Counted from the first letter of the stretch, positions 7,028 to 14,923 are shown. The stretch is 17,568 nt of DNA from an uncultured Collinsella sp. (GCA_902490095.1 CABUCQ010000037.1:1-17568), one strand, 5' to 3'. Notes: a model not told the origin generated them from the sequence alone. Numbers and translations are program-made.

Positions 7028-7043
7028 GCGGGGCAAGCCCCGC
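7028..7043. other. GC-rich palindrome upstream of ssrA
   Basis: GCGGGG-CAAG-CCCCGC is a perfect 16-base hairpin. It lies 69 bases upstream of the tmRNA 5' end, in the divergent gap between ssrA and the gene at 7196. No T-run follows on either strand. It could be an operator or part of a tmRNA precursor leader. Confidence 0.45.
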
Positions 7044-7154
7044 TTGTGGAGTGTTATCTTACCACGTTCTGAAAGCGGACAGCTGTTCTATGCACGAGCT
7101 GTGAAGACCCTAATGTGCACCACACTTCGCACTTTTGCCACCGATCGCGTAACG

Positions 7155-7160
7155 TATATT
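7155..7160 (+). promoter_or_regulatory. Candidate -10 box of the 7196 gene
   Basis: TATATT lies 35 bases before the ATG. The upstream TTGCCA or TTTTGC is only a weak and imperfectly spaced -35, so the promoter call is tentative. Confidence 0.4.
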
Positions 7161-7195
7161 TTGCCAAGCAAAATTGACCCGTCGAAAGGACCGTT

Positions 7196-7630
7196 ATGGA
7201 TACCAAGCAGCAACTCGTCAATGCCCTCGCAGGCCTGGGCTCAACCATTACCGAAGCTATGGATGTCATCGAGGGCTTTGTCCCCTGCGGACATCCCGCC
7301 CTCACAGTATCGAACGCACTCGTCGCGCTGGACGCTGACGATGATGTAGCTCTCGCCCAGCAGCTTGAGACCGTCGAGGGCTTTATCGACCACGTGAGTG
7401 AGAACCGCGGCGTGGCCGCCTACCACGGCATCGAGGTCGAGCTCGAGGGTCCCAAAGCCGATCTGTTCGCAGCAATCCGCGAGGTAGGCGCCCTTATGCA
7501 GACCGCAGGCGTCAAGAACACCCAGGTCAACGAGTGGGTCTACCGCAGTCTGGCAGCACTCGACAGCTCCGACGAAAAGGCAGCCGAGCAGCTCGCAGAA
7601 AGTCCCGCCATTAAGGCCGAGCTTTTGTAA
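7196..7630 (+). CDS. Unknown acidic protein (144 aa)
   Basis: I do not recognise this family. The ATG at 7196 is preceded by AAAGGA at good spacing, there is a TATATT box 35 bases upstream, and a hairpin follows the stop, so the gene is very likely real. The protein is acidic, rich in Ala, Leu, Val and Glu, and looks mostly helical. There is no signal peptide or membrane segment. Its N-terminal half contains VIEGFVPCGHPALTVSNAL with one Cys-Gly-His, and the middle contains GFIDHVSENRGVAAYHGIEVELEG. The last 60 residues are Ala/Glu-rich and helix-like. It stands alone, divergent from ssrA and convergent with the toxin gene at 7689. Codon use resembles its neighbours, so there is no sign of recent transfer. 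No function is proposed. Confidence 0.85.
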   Translation: MDTKQQLVNALAGLGSTITEAMDVIEGFVPCGHPALTVSNALVALDADDDVALAQQLETVEGFIDHVSENRGVAAYHGIEVELEGPKADLFAAIREVGALMQTAGVKNTQVNEWVYRSLAALDSSDEKAAEQLAESPAIKAELL

Positions 7631-7639
7631 ATAGCAGAC

Positions 7640-7676
7640 GCGGGCCCCTTGGCGCATCGTCGTCCAAGAGGCCCGC
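7640..7676. terminator. Hairpin between convergent genes
   Basis: GCGGGCC-C-CTTGG (7640-7652) pairs with CCAAG-A-GGCCCGC (7664-7676), giving 12 pairs with one mismatch and an 11-base loop. It lies between the converging 7196-7630 gene and the toxin gene, so it could end transcripts from both sides. No long T-run is present on either side. Confidence 0.6.
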
Positions 7677-7688
7677 AAACAGTTCGCG

Positions 7689-8204
7689 TCAACCGATAGC
7701 CGCGCCGCCGCGTTCGGCCAAAGCAAGAATCGGCATCATTTGACGAGGTGTCTTTGCTGCAAGATCGGCATGTTCGAGCAGCTTGCGATCGTTGGTCACC
7801 AAGTAATCGACCTGCGCGCGCTTGCACGCGGCGAGCACCAAGTTGTCCTCGTAATCGCGATGGAGCGCCAAGTATTTGTCGGCCAGCCAAAGGTCTGACG
7901 CATCTGCGCCCACAGCCGTGGCGTTTTCAGTCATGTTCCGAACAAACGCCAACGCCGCATCGCCAATTGCACGGGCAGACGCCTCGTCGAGCGTTCCCCC
8001 GTTGGCAAGAACGCTGCGCTTTAATTCGTGCTGGACAACGTACAGCACGTCCTTGGCGATGTGCACGGGAAAGAACAGCGACGCGCCCGCCTCCGCAGCC
8101 CGTCCGATAAAAGCCCGCGCGACAAGCGACTCGGCATGGTCGACGCAAAACGAATCGACCCACACATTAGCATCCACCATGATCTTGAGAGGGGCCCCAC
8201 TCAC
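7689..8204 (-). CDS. PIN-domain toxin, VapC-like (171 aa)
   Basis: PIN-fold metal-dependent ribonuclease, the likely toxin of a type II toxin-antitoxin pair. Visible features are the N-terminal aspartate in KIMVDANVWVD (D11), a mid-protein acidic residue (E60 a candidate), the DYEDNL segment (117-122) and the C-terminal LVTNDRKLL with D139, matching the acidic active-site pattern of the family. I chose the GTG at 8204 because it overlaps the antitoxin stop as GTGA and has AGGGG about nine bases upstream. The frame stays open to an ATG at 8264, but that would lie deep inside the antitoxin gene. The overlap implies translational coupling. The RNA target cannot be told. A PIN nuclease with a DinJ-type partner is less standard than VapBC, so the pairing deserves testing. 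Confidence 0.85.
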   Translation of the reverse strand: MSGAPLKIMVDANVWVDSFCVDHAESLVARAFIGRAAEAGASLFFPVHIAKDVLYVVQHELKRSVLANGGTLDEASARAIGDAALAFVRNMTENATAVGADASDLWLADKYLALHRDYEDNLVLAACKRAQVDYLVTNDRKLLEHADLAAKTPRQMMPILALAERGGAAIG

Positions 8205-8536
8205 AGAATCATCCCCTTTTGGCGATAGCGTTCGTCCATGGCCTCCGCATAGACCGTATCCCAATCGCGATCATCGGACCCAGGCGACGTTACGATACCC
8301 AAGTCCGCATAGAGCTGGTCCGCGGCCGCCCACGACGCGGCAAACGGGGACTCGTGTGCGATGGCGCGCTGTCGATCGTCGACGGCCGCGAGCACTTCCT
8401 CACACTGACCGCCGCCCTGCGCAACCTTGGCCACAACCTTTTTGATGAGCTCGGGCAGCGACCCACCCGAGAGCCGCAGTGCTTCCTCGGCACGAGCCTT
8501 GACCTGGCGATCAACGCGAACATTCACTTGCGCCAT
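8201..8536 (-). CDS. RelB/DinJ-like ribbon-helix-helix antitoxin (111 aa)
   Basis: Antitoxin and probable autorepressor of the pair. The N-terminal 40 residues, MAQVNVRVDRQVKARAEEAL then SGGSLPELIKKVVAKVAQ, fit a ribbon-helix-helix DNA-binding fold like RelB/DinJ: a basic beta strand, then two helices. The remaining 70 residues, with an acidic stretch near SPGSDDRDWD, would wrap the toxin. The start is uncertain. The ATG at 8536 agrees with family starts but lacks a close ribosome site. A GTG at 8554 lies about ten bases after GGAG, and a GTG at 8563 lies too close to it. The stop overlaps the toxin start. Three GCTAGC palindromes in and around the promoter are candidate sites for autoregulation. 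Confidence 0.82.
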   Translation of the reverse strand: MAQVNVRVDRQVKARAEEALRLSGGSLPELIKKVVAKVAQGGGQCEEVLAAVDDRQRAIAHESPFAASWAAADQLYADLGIVTSPGSDDRDWDTVYAEAMDERYRQKGMIL

Positions 8537-8576
8537 GCCGCTAATAGCACCCACGCCATTCACGCTCCTTCAATTT

Positions 8577-8623
8577 GCTAGCCATGCTAGCACCACTATA
8601 TAGAGAAGCTAGCAGATGGTCAA
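8577..8623 (-). promoter_or_regulatory. Promoter with three GCTAGC operator-like sites
   Basis: On the minus strand TTGACC (8618-8623) and TATAGT (8595-8600) are spaced by 17 bases. The palindrome GCTAGC occurs three times: in the spacer (8608-8613), just past the -10 (8586-8591) and near the ribosome site (8577-8582). Centre spacings are 22 and 9 bases. RHH antitoxins commonly bind such repeated short palindromes to repress their own operon. Confidence 0.72.
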
Positions 8624-8626
8624 ACG

Positions 8627-8673
8627 CAAAAGGCCCGCACACGGATGGCGGCAATGCCATCCGGGCGCGGGCC
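8627..8673 (-). terminator. Terminator of the P-type ATPase operon
   Basis: On the minus strand GGCCCGC and GCGGGCC form an outer 7-bp stem, and CGGATGGC and GCCATCCG an inner 8-bp stem, with a six-base loop and a small internal loop. TTTT follows. It starts 25 bases past the ATPase stop and lies four bases from the toxin-antitoxin promoter. Confidence 0.88.
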
Positions 8674-8697
8674 AGATAACGTGGGCGAACACGCCTG

Positions 8698-10773
8698 CTA
8701 ACGCAGGTAAGCCTTTGCGTTGTTGAGGCTGTAAGCGATCGTTGAGCCGTTGTGCAGCAGCGACGACGCCTGCGGGGTAATCGCGCCGGTAATGCCGAGC
8801 GCCAAAAGCGCCGAGTTGGTGAGCATCACCTTAGAATAGGAACTCGTCAGACGATCAATGAGGCCCTGGCTCATGCGGCGCAGGCGCACGATCGCGGCGA
8901 GATCTGTATCGGTCAGGATGATATCGGCGACCTCCTTGGCGATGTCGCTTCCACCGCCCATTGCCAGCCCCACGTCGGCCAAACCGAGTGCCGGCGAATC
9001 GTTGACGCCGTCGCCCACCATGGCAACGTGGCGCCCCTCGCCCTTAATGCGCTCAACATACGCGTACTTGTCCTCGGGCAGCAGCTCTGCCTTAAACTCG
9101 TCGACACCCGCCTCGCGAGCAATGCGCTCGGCCGTGCGCTCCGAGTCGCCCGTGAGCATGACCACGTGCTTAACGCCCAACGCGTGCAGGTCGGCGATGG
9201 CCTCGCGAACCCCGGGCTTAAGCGGGTCCTCGATACCGAGCACGCCCACAACGGTGCCATCGACCGCCAGGTACAGCGGCGACAAGCCCTGCATCTGGGA
9301 CTCGATGCGCTCCTTGATGTCAGATTCGAGCCGTGCGCCCTCGTCCTCAAACACAAAGTGTGCCGAGCCGATAATCGCGCGACGCCCCTCGATGGACGAA
9401 GCGATGCCGTGTGCCACGATGTACTCGACGGCGGCATGGCGCTCGCGATGCTCGAGCCCACGCTCGCGGGCAGCGTTGACCACGGCACGCGCTACCGGAT
9501 GGGGGAAATGCTCCTCCAAGCAAGCGGAAAGGCGCAGGACCTCGTCCTCGCTCCAGCCATCGGTGGTGAGTACGCAGGCAAGACGCGGCTGCGCCTCGGT
9601 GAGCGTGCCGGTCTTATCAAACACAATGGTGTCGGCCTTGGCAAACGACTCAAAGTACTTCGCACCCTTGACCATGACGCCCATCTTGGCAGCATCGCTC
9701 ATGGCAGTCATGACGGCGACGGAGCCCGTGAGCTTGAGTGCGCACGAGTAATCGACCATCAACGCCGCCGAGGTCTTGATGAGGCTGCGCGTGGTGAGCG
9801 CGACCAGACCCGCAAGCAGGAAGTTCCACGGGACGATCTTGTTGGCGAGGTCTTCCATGTGCGACTGGCCCTCGGACTTGAGCGAGTCGGCCGTCTGCAC
9901 GAGCGAGACGATTGAGCGGAGCTTGGTCTGAGCCGTGTTGGCGCGCACGCGCACCAAGATGCTGCCGTCTTCCACGACGGTACCGGCGAACACGTCGTCG
10001 CCCACGCTGCGCTCGACGGCCAGCGGCTCGCCAGTCAGGGTCGCCTGGTTGACCATAGCGCTCCCCTGCTCGACAACACCGTCGATGCAAATGGACATGC
10101 CAGTGCGCACGGCGACCAGATCGCCGGGCTCGAGCTCGGTGGCGGCAACGCTTACCTCGGTGTCGCCGACGACCTTCTGCGCCTTGTCGGGCACATCGAG
10201 CAGCGAGTTGATGAGCTCGTTTTCGCTCATGGCGCGGGTGTAGTCCTCGAGCAGCTCGCCCACGTTGAGCAGGAACATCGTCTGGCCCGCGGTGTCGACA
10301 TCACGCTTGACGAACGAAATGCCGATGGCCGAAGCGTCGAGCACAGGAACGGTCAGGCGCGGCTGCGCCAGCTCATGAAGGGCAGCGCGCAAAAATGCCA
10401 TGTAACCGGCCACGACAAACACCGCACGCAGAGGCGTCGGCAAGAACCAGCGGCGCGCGTAGTGGGCGCCGACGAGTGTCGCCAGGTCCATAACGAGTTT
10501 GTGCTTGCGCGGCTCGAGTTGCATCACGTAGCCCGTCTTTGCGTCGGCAATGGCCTGGGCATCGAGCGTACCCAAGGCGTCGAGCACGCCCGCACGACAC
10601 TGCTCGTCATATTCGAGCGCCATCTGGCCAATACGGCCATAAACGCGCACCTTGTGCACGCCGTCGATATCGCCGCTGAGCTTAAGAAGTGCATCGAGAT
10701 CGCTCTCTGGCACAGGACCCGCCAATTGAAGACGGGTCCTGCCGGGGATCTCGCTAATAATCGAGAATCTCAT
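8698..10773 (-). CDS. P1B-type metal-transporting ATPase (691 aa)
   Basis: Membrane pump that uses ATP to move transition-metal ions, probably outward. Complete catalytic motifs are the actuator TGEP (247-250), the phosphorylation site DKTGT (D386), the P1B-specific HP dipeptide in HFPHPVARA (H425-P426), TGD (541-543) and the hinge GDGVND (587-592). Membrane segments are visible near 96-135, 145-175, 313-357 and 647-683. The usual CPC/SPC metal motif in the sixth helix is replaced by DYSCALKLTG (C344, K347). The N-terminal 80 residues resemble an HMA-like fold (ISEIPGRTRLQL) but lack CxxC. The closest concept is the CtpC group of mycobacterial Mn/Zn pumps, because the preceding gene encodes a PacL-like helper. 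The ion cannot be fixed from the sequence. The ATG at 10773 has only a weak AGG site, 18 bases after the upstream stop, so coupling is likely. Confidence 0.93.
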   Translation of the reverse strand: MRFSIISEIPGRTRLQLAGPVPESDLDALLKLSGDIDGVHKVRVYGRIGQMALEYDEQCRAGVLDALGTLDAQAIADAKTGYVMQLEPRKHKLVMDLATLVGAHYARRWFLPTPLRAVFVVAGYMAFLRAALHELAQPRLTVPVLDASAIGISFVKRDVDTAGQTMFLLNVGELLEDYTRAMSENELINSLLDVPDKAQKVVGDTEVSVAATELEPGDLVAVRTGMSICIDGVVEQGSAMVNQATLTGEPLAVERSVGDDVFAGTVVEDGSILVRVRANTAQTKLRSIVSLVQTADSLKSEGQSHMEDLANKIVPWNFLLAGLVALTTRSLIKTSAALMVDYSCALKLTGSVAVMTAMSDAAKMGVMVKGAKYFESFAKADTIVFDKTGTLTEAQPRLACVLTTDGWSEDEVLRLSACLEEHFPHPVARAVVNAARERGLEHRERHAAVEYIVAHGIASSIEGRRAIIGSAHFVFEDEGARLESDIKERIESQMQGLSPLYLAVDGTVVGVLGIEDPLKPGVREAIADLHALGVKHVVMLTGDSERTAERIAREAGVDEFKAELLPEDKYAYVERIKGEGRHVAMVGDGVNDSPALGLADVGLAMGGGSDIAKEVADIILTDTDLAAIVRLRRMSQGLIDRLTSSYSKVMLTNSALLALGITGAITPQASSLLHNGSTIAYSLNNAKAYLR

Positions 10774-10791
10774 AGTTTGTGCCTGGGAGCG

Positions 10792-11037
10792 TTACTCGGC
10801 TGCCTCGTCAGCAGCGGCCTCGCTCTGGGTGATGTAGGCAGCCTCGGCAACCATGTCATCGACATTGGCCTTGGCCTGCTCGACCATGTCCTGGTAGCAG
10901 TTCTTGACGCGCATGCCGCACGCAATGCCCTGCACGCAGGCATTCTTGACCGGAGCGCTGGTGAGCAGCTTGATGCCGGCCGTGCCAAGCAGAAAACCGC
11001 CACCGACAAGCAGGGTATTGAACGTCGACTTCTTCAT
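10792..11037 (-). CDS. Small PacL/DUF1490-like membrane protein (81 aa)
   Basis: Likely accessory protein of the ATPase that follows 18 bases later. Residues 5-25 form one hydrophobic Gly-rich segment (TLLVGGGFLLGTAGIKLL). Then comes SAPVKNACVQGIACGMRVKN with C34, C40 and C47, and a helical VEQAKANVDDMVAEA stretch ending in an acidic tail. The layout (short membrane helix, APV motif, amphipathic helix with VxDMVAEA) resembles PacL1 (Rv3269), which is coupled to CtpC in mycobacteria and carries DUF1490; I also think of the related DUF6110. The His-rich C-terminal metal motif of PacL1 is absent, and cysteines may stand in for it. The ATG at 11037 is chosen over an upstream one (11097) because it follows GGGAG at good spacing. 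The resemblance is from memory of the family, not from a search. Confidence 0.72.
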   Translation of the reverse strand: MKKSTFNTLLVGGGFLLGTAGIKLLTSAPVKNACVQGIACGMRVKNCYQDMVEQAKANVDDMVAEAAYITQSEAAADEAAE

Positions 11038-11121
11038 GTTGCTTCTCCCTTTTGCCGCATTGGACGCGGCACGGTGCCTCAGCACCCGAGTAAACAAGTT
11101 TGCTCGAGCACACTTTTGGAA

Positions 11122-11153
11122 AATAGTTTAGTTTATCTAACTATTGAGGTCAA
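11122..11153 (-). promoter_or_regulatory. Promoter with overlapping palindrome for the PacL-like/ATPase operon
   Basis: On the minus strand TTGACC (11148-11153) and TAAACT (11125-11130) are spaced by 17 bases. The imperfect palindrome AATAGTTTAG/CTAACTATT (11122-11145, one bulged base, core TTAG-N5-CTAA) covers the -10 and half the spacer. Such a position fits a repressor. The TTAG/CTAA half-sites recall DtxR/MntR-type metal regulators, but the identity of the regulator is inference. Confidence 0.62.
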
Positions 11154-11190
11154 CAAAGGTTAACTTTTTGGAAACTATGGGGGCGAACTC

Positions 11191-11223
11191 AATATGACCA
11201 GGGGACCGTCCCTTTGTCATATT
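11191..11223. repeat. Dispersed palindrome, copy 1 (hairpin)
   Basis: AATATGAC (11191-11198) pairs with GTCATATT (11216-11223), and inside them GGGGAC pairs with GTCCC. The inner part, TTGTC and GTCCC around GGGAC, matches the palindrome at 17493-17517. It lies two bases past the ABC gene stop on the minus strand and may end its transcript, but no T-run follows. Confidence 0.7.
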
Positions 11224-11224
11224 C

Positions 11225-12982
11225 CTACAGCCGCCAGTCAGCCGCTTCCTTTTGCAGCGCAGCCATGCGGGCGAATTCTCCACCTGCCGCCTTGAGCTGC
11301 GCCGGAGTGCCCTGTTCGGCAACCACGCCATCCTTGAGCACGACGATCTTGTCGGCATTTTCCACCGTGCGCATGCGATGGGCGATCACAATGACCGTTT
11401 TGCCGGCGAGCAAACGGGAAAGTGCCTGCTGCACCACGGTCTCATTCTCCACGTCCAAGCTTGCCGTCGCCTCGTCCAACAGCACGATGGGCGCATCTTT
11501 GAGCAGCGCGCGGGCGATGGAGATGCGCTGGCGCTCGCCACCGGAGAGTTTGGAGCCGTTCTCGCCGATCATGGTGTCGTAGCCCTGCGGCATACGACTC
11601 ACAAACTCGTCGCAGTTGGCGGCACGCGCGGCCGCAAGCACTTGCTCATCGGTGGCATCACGACGCCCGAGGCGGATGTTTCCCATCACCGTGTCGTCAA
11701 AGAGCAGCACGTCTTGGAACACAATGGCGTAGTCGCGCAGCAGTACCTCGGGATCCACGCTCGCAACATCCACGCCACCCACGGTGACCGTGCCTTCGGT
11801 GGCATCCCAAAAGCGCGCGGCCAGGCGGCTCACCGTAGACTTACCGGAACCCGAAGGGCCGACCAGTGCCGTGACCTCGCCTTCCTTAGCGGTAAAGCTC
11901 ACATCGGTAAGAACTTTCTCGCCGGCGCGGCCGTCCTCGCCCGCACCATAGCCAAATGCCACGTGATCGAACACCACATCGTGGCCCACGGGCTCAAATT
12001 TCTCGCTGCCCCGCGCCACAGGCTCTTCCATGATGGAACGCATACGCTTGGCAGACGACTCGGCGGCAAACAGCTCGGACACCAGCATCAACGCCTGGTC
12101 AAAGGGTGCATAGATACGGCTCACCATAAGCAAGAAGGCAAACATCACCAAAAAGTCGACCCGCCCCGAGGCAACCATCGCGGCACCCGTTACCAGCGTG
12201 GAAGCGACCCCCAGACGCAAAATGGCAAAGGCGGAGTTAACCAAAAGCCCGTTAGCGAGCTCGCCCTTGGTGGTCTCGCGCTCCTCGGCATCGATCACGG
12301 CGTTGAGTCCCTCAAGATAATGGGCCTCCTGGTTGGTGGCGCGGATCTCGCGAACGCAGTCGAGCGTCTCTTGAATTGCCTCGGTAACCTTGACCTTCTC
12401 GGCACGCACGCGGTCGAACACCGGAGTCATGGGGCCGCGTGTTAGATACAGCACGGCAAAGGCCACGGGAACGCTCCAAAACGCCGCGATCGCCAGCTGC
12501 CAGCAAAAGAACAGCGACGCCACGAACACAATGGCGCTTGCGATGATGGCACCCCAAAGCTCTCCCAGCACGTGGCTGTAGGCGTGCTCCATGGCCTGGA
12601 CGTCGCCCATGATGGTCTCGGTTAAATCGGCCAGATCACGACGACCAAAAAACGACAGCGGCAGTTTGCGCAAGCGCTCGGCGATCTCCATACGCTGCTT
12701 GCCGCACTCCTCGTAAAAGATGCAGTAGGTGTAGTAATACTGCTGCCAGTTAGAGGCAAAGAGCAACACAAAAAAGACCAGGAGGCCGCCCACAATCGGC
12801 AGGGCATCCGGCAGGTCGGCGCCGATGGCGAGATGTTCGACAAAACCGGCCATGACCAGGAATAAAAAGCCCATGCCGGCCATGGTAATGAGATTGGTGA
12901 GCGTGGTCCAGAAAATGCCACGTTTTACGCCGGCGACGCCTTTATCGGATAGGAAATACTTCTTTTGGAATGAGGCGAACAT
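11225..12982 (-). CDS. ABC transporter, fused membrane and ATPase half, subunit 2 (585 aa)
   Basis: Half-transporter of the ABC-exporter fold: about six membrane helices (residues 25-305) followed by an ATPase domain. ATPase motifs are Walker A GPSGSGKS (375-382), the Q-loop Q423, the signature LSGGE (479-483), Walker B VLLDEAT with catalytic E504 and the H-loop H535. All are intact. It begins directly after the stop of its partner with no gap (TAA then ATG), so the two are co-translated and should form a heterodimer. Its ribosome site GGAGGCG lies inside the end of the partner gene. Together with the divergent AraC regulator this recalls YbtPQ/IrtAB, which use the exporter fold to import ferric siderophores. 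Drug or peptide export is the alternative. The substrate is unknown. Confidence 0.93.
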   Translation of the reverse strand: MFASFQKKYFLSDKGVAGVKRGIFWTTLTNLITMAGMGFLFLVMAGFVEHLAIGADLPDALPIVGGLLVFFVLLFASNWQQYYYTYCIFYEECGKQRMEIAERLRKLPLSFFGRRDLADLTETIMGDVQAMEHAYSHVLGELWGAIIASAIVFVASLFFCWQLAIAAFWSVPVAFAVLYLTRGPMTPVFDRVRAEKVKVTEAIQETLDCVREIRATNQEAHYLEGLNAVIDAEERETTKGELANGLLVNSAFAILRLGVASTLVTGAAMVASGRVDFLVMFAFLLMVSRIYAPFDQALMLVSELFAAESSAKRMRSIMEEPVARGSEKFEPVGHDVVFDHVAFGYGAGEDGRAGEKVLTDVSFTAKEGEVTALVGPSGSGKSTVSRLAARFWDATEGTVTVGGVDVASVDPEVLLRDYAIVFQDVLLFDDTVMGNIRLGRRDATDEQVLAAARAANCDEFVSRMPQGYDTMIGENGSKLSGGERQRISIARALLKDAPIVLLDEATASLDVENETVVQQALSRLLAGKTVIVIAHRMRTVENADKIVVLKDGVVAEQGTPAQLKAAGGEFARMAALQKEAADWRL

Positions 12983-14809
12983 TTAGGCCTCGCCTCCCTT
13001 CGTGACGGCGGCATCCGCGGTCGCTGCAGTGATTTTCCAGCTCGCGGCCTGTTCGTATTCGGTCCACATCTTGGCATACAGGCCCTCTTGGGACAGCAAC
13101 TCGGCATGGGTACCCGACTCCTGCACGCTGCCCTGGTTGAGCACCACGATTTGGTCTGCGCCCACTACAGTCGAGAGTCGGTGCGCAATCATAATGACCG
13201 TGCGACCCGCCGCCAGCTTGCTAAAGGCGCGTTGGATGAGCGCCTCGTTCTCGGGATCGGCAAACGCCGTGGCCTCATCGAGCACCACGATAGGCGCGTC
13301 TTTAAGGATCGCGCGGGCGAGTGCCACGCGCTGGACCTCGCCGCCCGAAAGATACGCCCCGCCGGCGCCGAGCATGGTATTGATGCCCTGTGGGAGCTTG
13401 GCCACAATGTCGTCGCACTGAGCTGCGGAGAGAGCTGCACGCACTTCGTCGTCAGTGGCCGTAGGCTTGGAGGCGCGCACGTTATCGGCAAGTGTTTGCC
13501 GGAACAGCTGGTTGGTCTGGAACACGAAGGCGACCTGGTCCATAAGCTCGTGCGGATCCATATCGCGAACGTCCACACCGCCTACGAGCACTCGACCCGA
13601 GGAAACATCCCAAAAACGCGGGATCAGGCTTGCGCAGGTTGACTTACCGCCACCCGAGGGACCCACCAGGGCGAGGGTGCTACCAGCGGAAACGCTAAAA
13701 CTCGCATGGTTGACGGCAGGCGCTTCGGCGCCCTCGTAGGTAAAGCTCACATCCTCAAATCGCACGTCGCTGCCGGCAGGGTGCTTGGGTTGGGCGGGCA
13801 CGGAGAGCTGCTTGGAATCCATGACGCTTCGAATACGAGCCAGCGAATCGGCACTCATCTGAGAGGCCTCGCCCACAAACATGAGCTTGGTCATGGCCGT
13901 CGGCACCACGGCCGAAAATATCGCGTAAAACGTGAAGTTGACCATAAAATGCGCGAAGTCCGTCTCACCCGGCGCCAACAGCAACGCTACGGGCAACAGG
14001 AATGCCACAAGACCATTGAGCGCGGTAAGGTTGAGTACCTGCGGACCTCGGCAGAACGTGCCCGCATAGTTTTGTGCCATGTCGGCGTATTCGGCGATCG
14101 CATCGTGGAAGGCCTTAAAGGAGTAGACCGTCTGCTGAAACACCTTGACCACGGGGATGCCACGTACGTATTCGGTGCCGGTCTTGTTCATCTTGACCAG
14201 CGCTCCCATGTAGGCCTTCATGAACTCGGCGCCTTTGCCGCTCATCATGGTGGCCATGGCGCCAAACGAAACGACGACCGAGATAAGGCATGCCGCGCCC
14301 AAGCGCCAATCGAGGGCGAAAAGCAATACGAGCAGGCCCACGACCATGGCGGCGGCACCTGCGATATCGGGCAGCATGTGTGCGAGCAAAGTCTCGGTGG
14401 AGGCGGCGCATCCGTCTACAACACGACGCAGCTCACCGGTGGCGTGCGTGTCAAAGTAGCCAAGCGGCAGCTTAAGCAGGTGCTCGCTCGTAGTCTTGCG
14501 GATATTGGACGCGCAGCGAAACGCGGACAGATGCGTGCACATGAGCCCCACGAAATAAGTTACGATGCTTGCCAGCGCAAACCCCACGGCCCACCAGCCA
14601 TACATCGCGATATCGGTGGCTTCGCTCCAGTTAGGCGCCACGGCGATCAGATCGCGCGCGACAAGCCAAATGCACACGTACGGGCCAAAGCTCAGCAGCT
14701 GCGAGAGCGCCGAGAGTGCCATGCCCAAATACGTTAGGAATTTACGGTCGCCGGCATATGCAAGCAGCTCGCCGATACCGCCACCTTCCTTTTTTGATTC
14801 CTTTGCCAT
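12983..14809 (-). CDS. ABC transporter, fused membrane and ATPase half, subunit 1 (608 aa)
   Basis: First gene of the pair. Six membrane helices (about 25-310) are followed by an ATPase domain with Walker A GPSGGGKS (383-390), Q431, signature LSGGE (487-491), Walker B IVVLDEAT with catalytic E512, and H-loop H543. Neither subunit has a lost catalytic Glu, so both composite sites look competent, unlike many heterodimeric exporters where one is degenerate. The segment after Walker B reads AFADPENEA, which I associate with the YbtPQ/IrtAB siderophore-importer group; that link is from memory. The first ten residues are charged (KESKKEGG) and cytosolic. The ATG at 14809 has AAAGGGA at good spacing. 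Divergence from an AraC regulator suggests substrate-induced expression. Confidence 0.94.
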   Translation of the reverse strand: MAKESKKEGGGIGELLAYAGDRKFLTYLGMALSALSQLLSFGPYVCIWLVARDLIAVAPNWSEATDIAMYGWWAVGFALASIVTYFVGLMCTHLSAFRCASNIRKTTSEHLLKLPLGYFDTHATGELRRVVDGCAASTETLLAHMLPDIAGAAAMVVGLLVLLFALDWRLGAACLISVVVSFGAMATMMSGKGAEFMKAYMGALVKMNKTGTEYVRGIPVVKVFQQTVYSFKAFHDAIAEYADMAQNYAGTFCRGPQVLNLTALNGLVAFLLPVALLLAPGETDFAHFMVNFTFYAIFSAVVPTAMTKLMFVGEASQMSADSLARIRSVMDSKQLSVPAQPKHPAGSDVRFEDVSFTYEGAEAPAVNHASFSVSAGSTLALVGPSGGGKSTCASLIPRFWDVSSGRVLVGGVDVRDMDPHELMDQVAFVFQTNQLFRQTLADNVRASKPTATDDEVRAALSAAQCDDIVAKLPQGINTMLGAGGAYLSGGEVQRVALARAILKDAPIVVLDEATAFADPENEALIQRAFSKLAAGRTVIMIAHRLSTVVGADQIVVLNQGSVQESGTHAELLSQEGLYAKMWTEYEQAASWKITAATADAAVTKGGEA

Positions 14810-14828
14810 GAGATCCCTTTCTAACGGC

Positions 14829-14872
14829 TTGAGAGTTAACCGTACTCAACTTATCATTGATATGTTAATCAA
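14829..14872 (+). promoter_or_regulatory. Promoter and possible operator between araC-type gene and ABC genes
   Basis: On the plus strand TTGAGA (14829-14834) and TATCAT (14852-14857) are spaced by 17 bases and could drive the AraC gene. Directly after lies an inverted repeat TTGAT-N6-ATCAA (14857-14872), a plausible operator for this shared 114-base region. A convincing promoter for the ABC genes was not found. Confidence 0.5.
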
Positions 14873-14923
14873 GGCTCACAATCGAGCCAGGCGTGGACGT
14901 TTTCGCAAAGGAAGGGGACGCTT

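Noticed and set aside
8205..8264. Longer toxin start at the ATG at 8264
   Set aside because: It would add 20 residues unlike PIN proteins and overlap the antitoxin by 64 bases; the GTG at 8204 couples neatly to the antitoxin stop.
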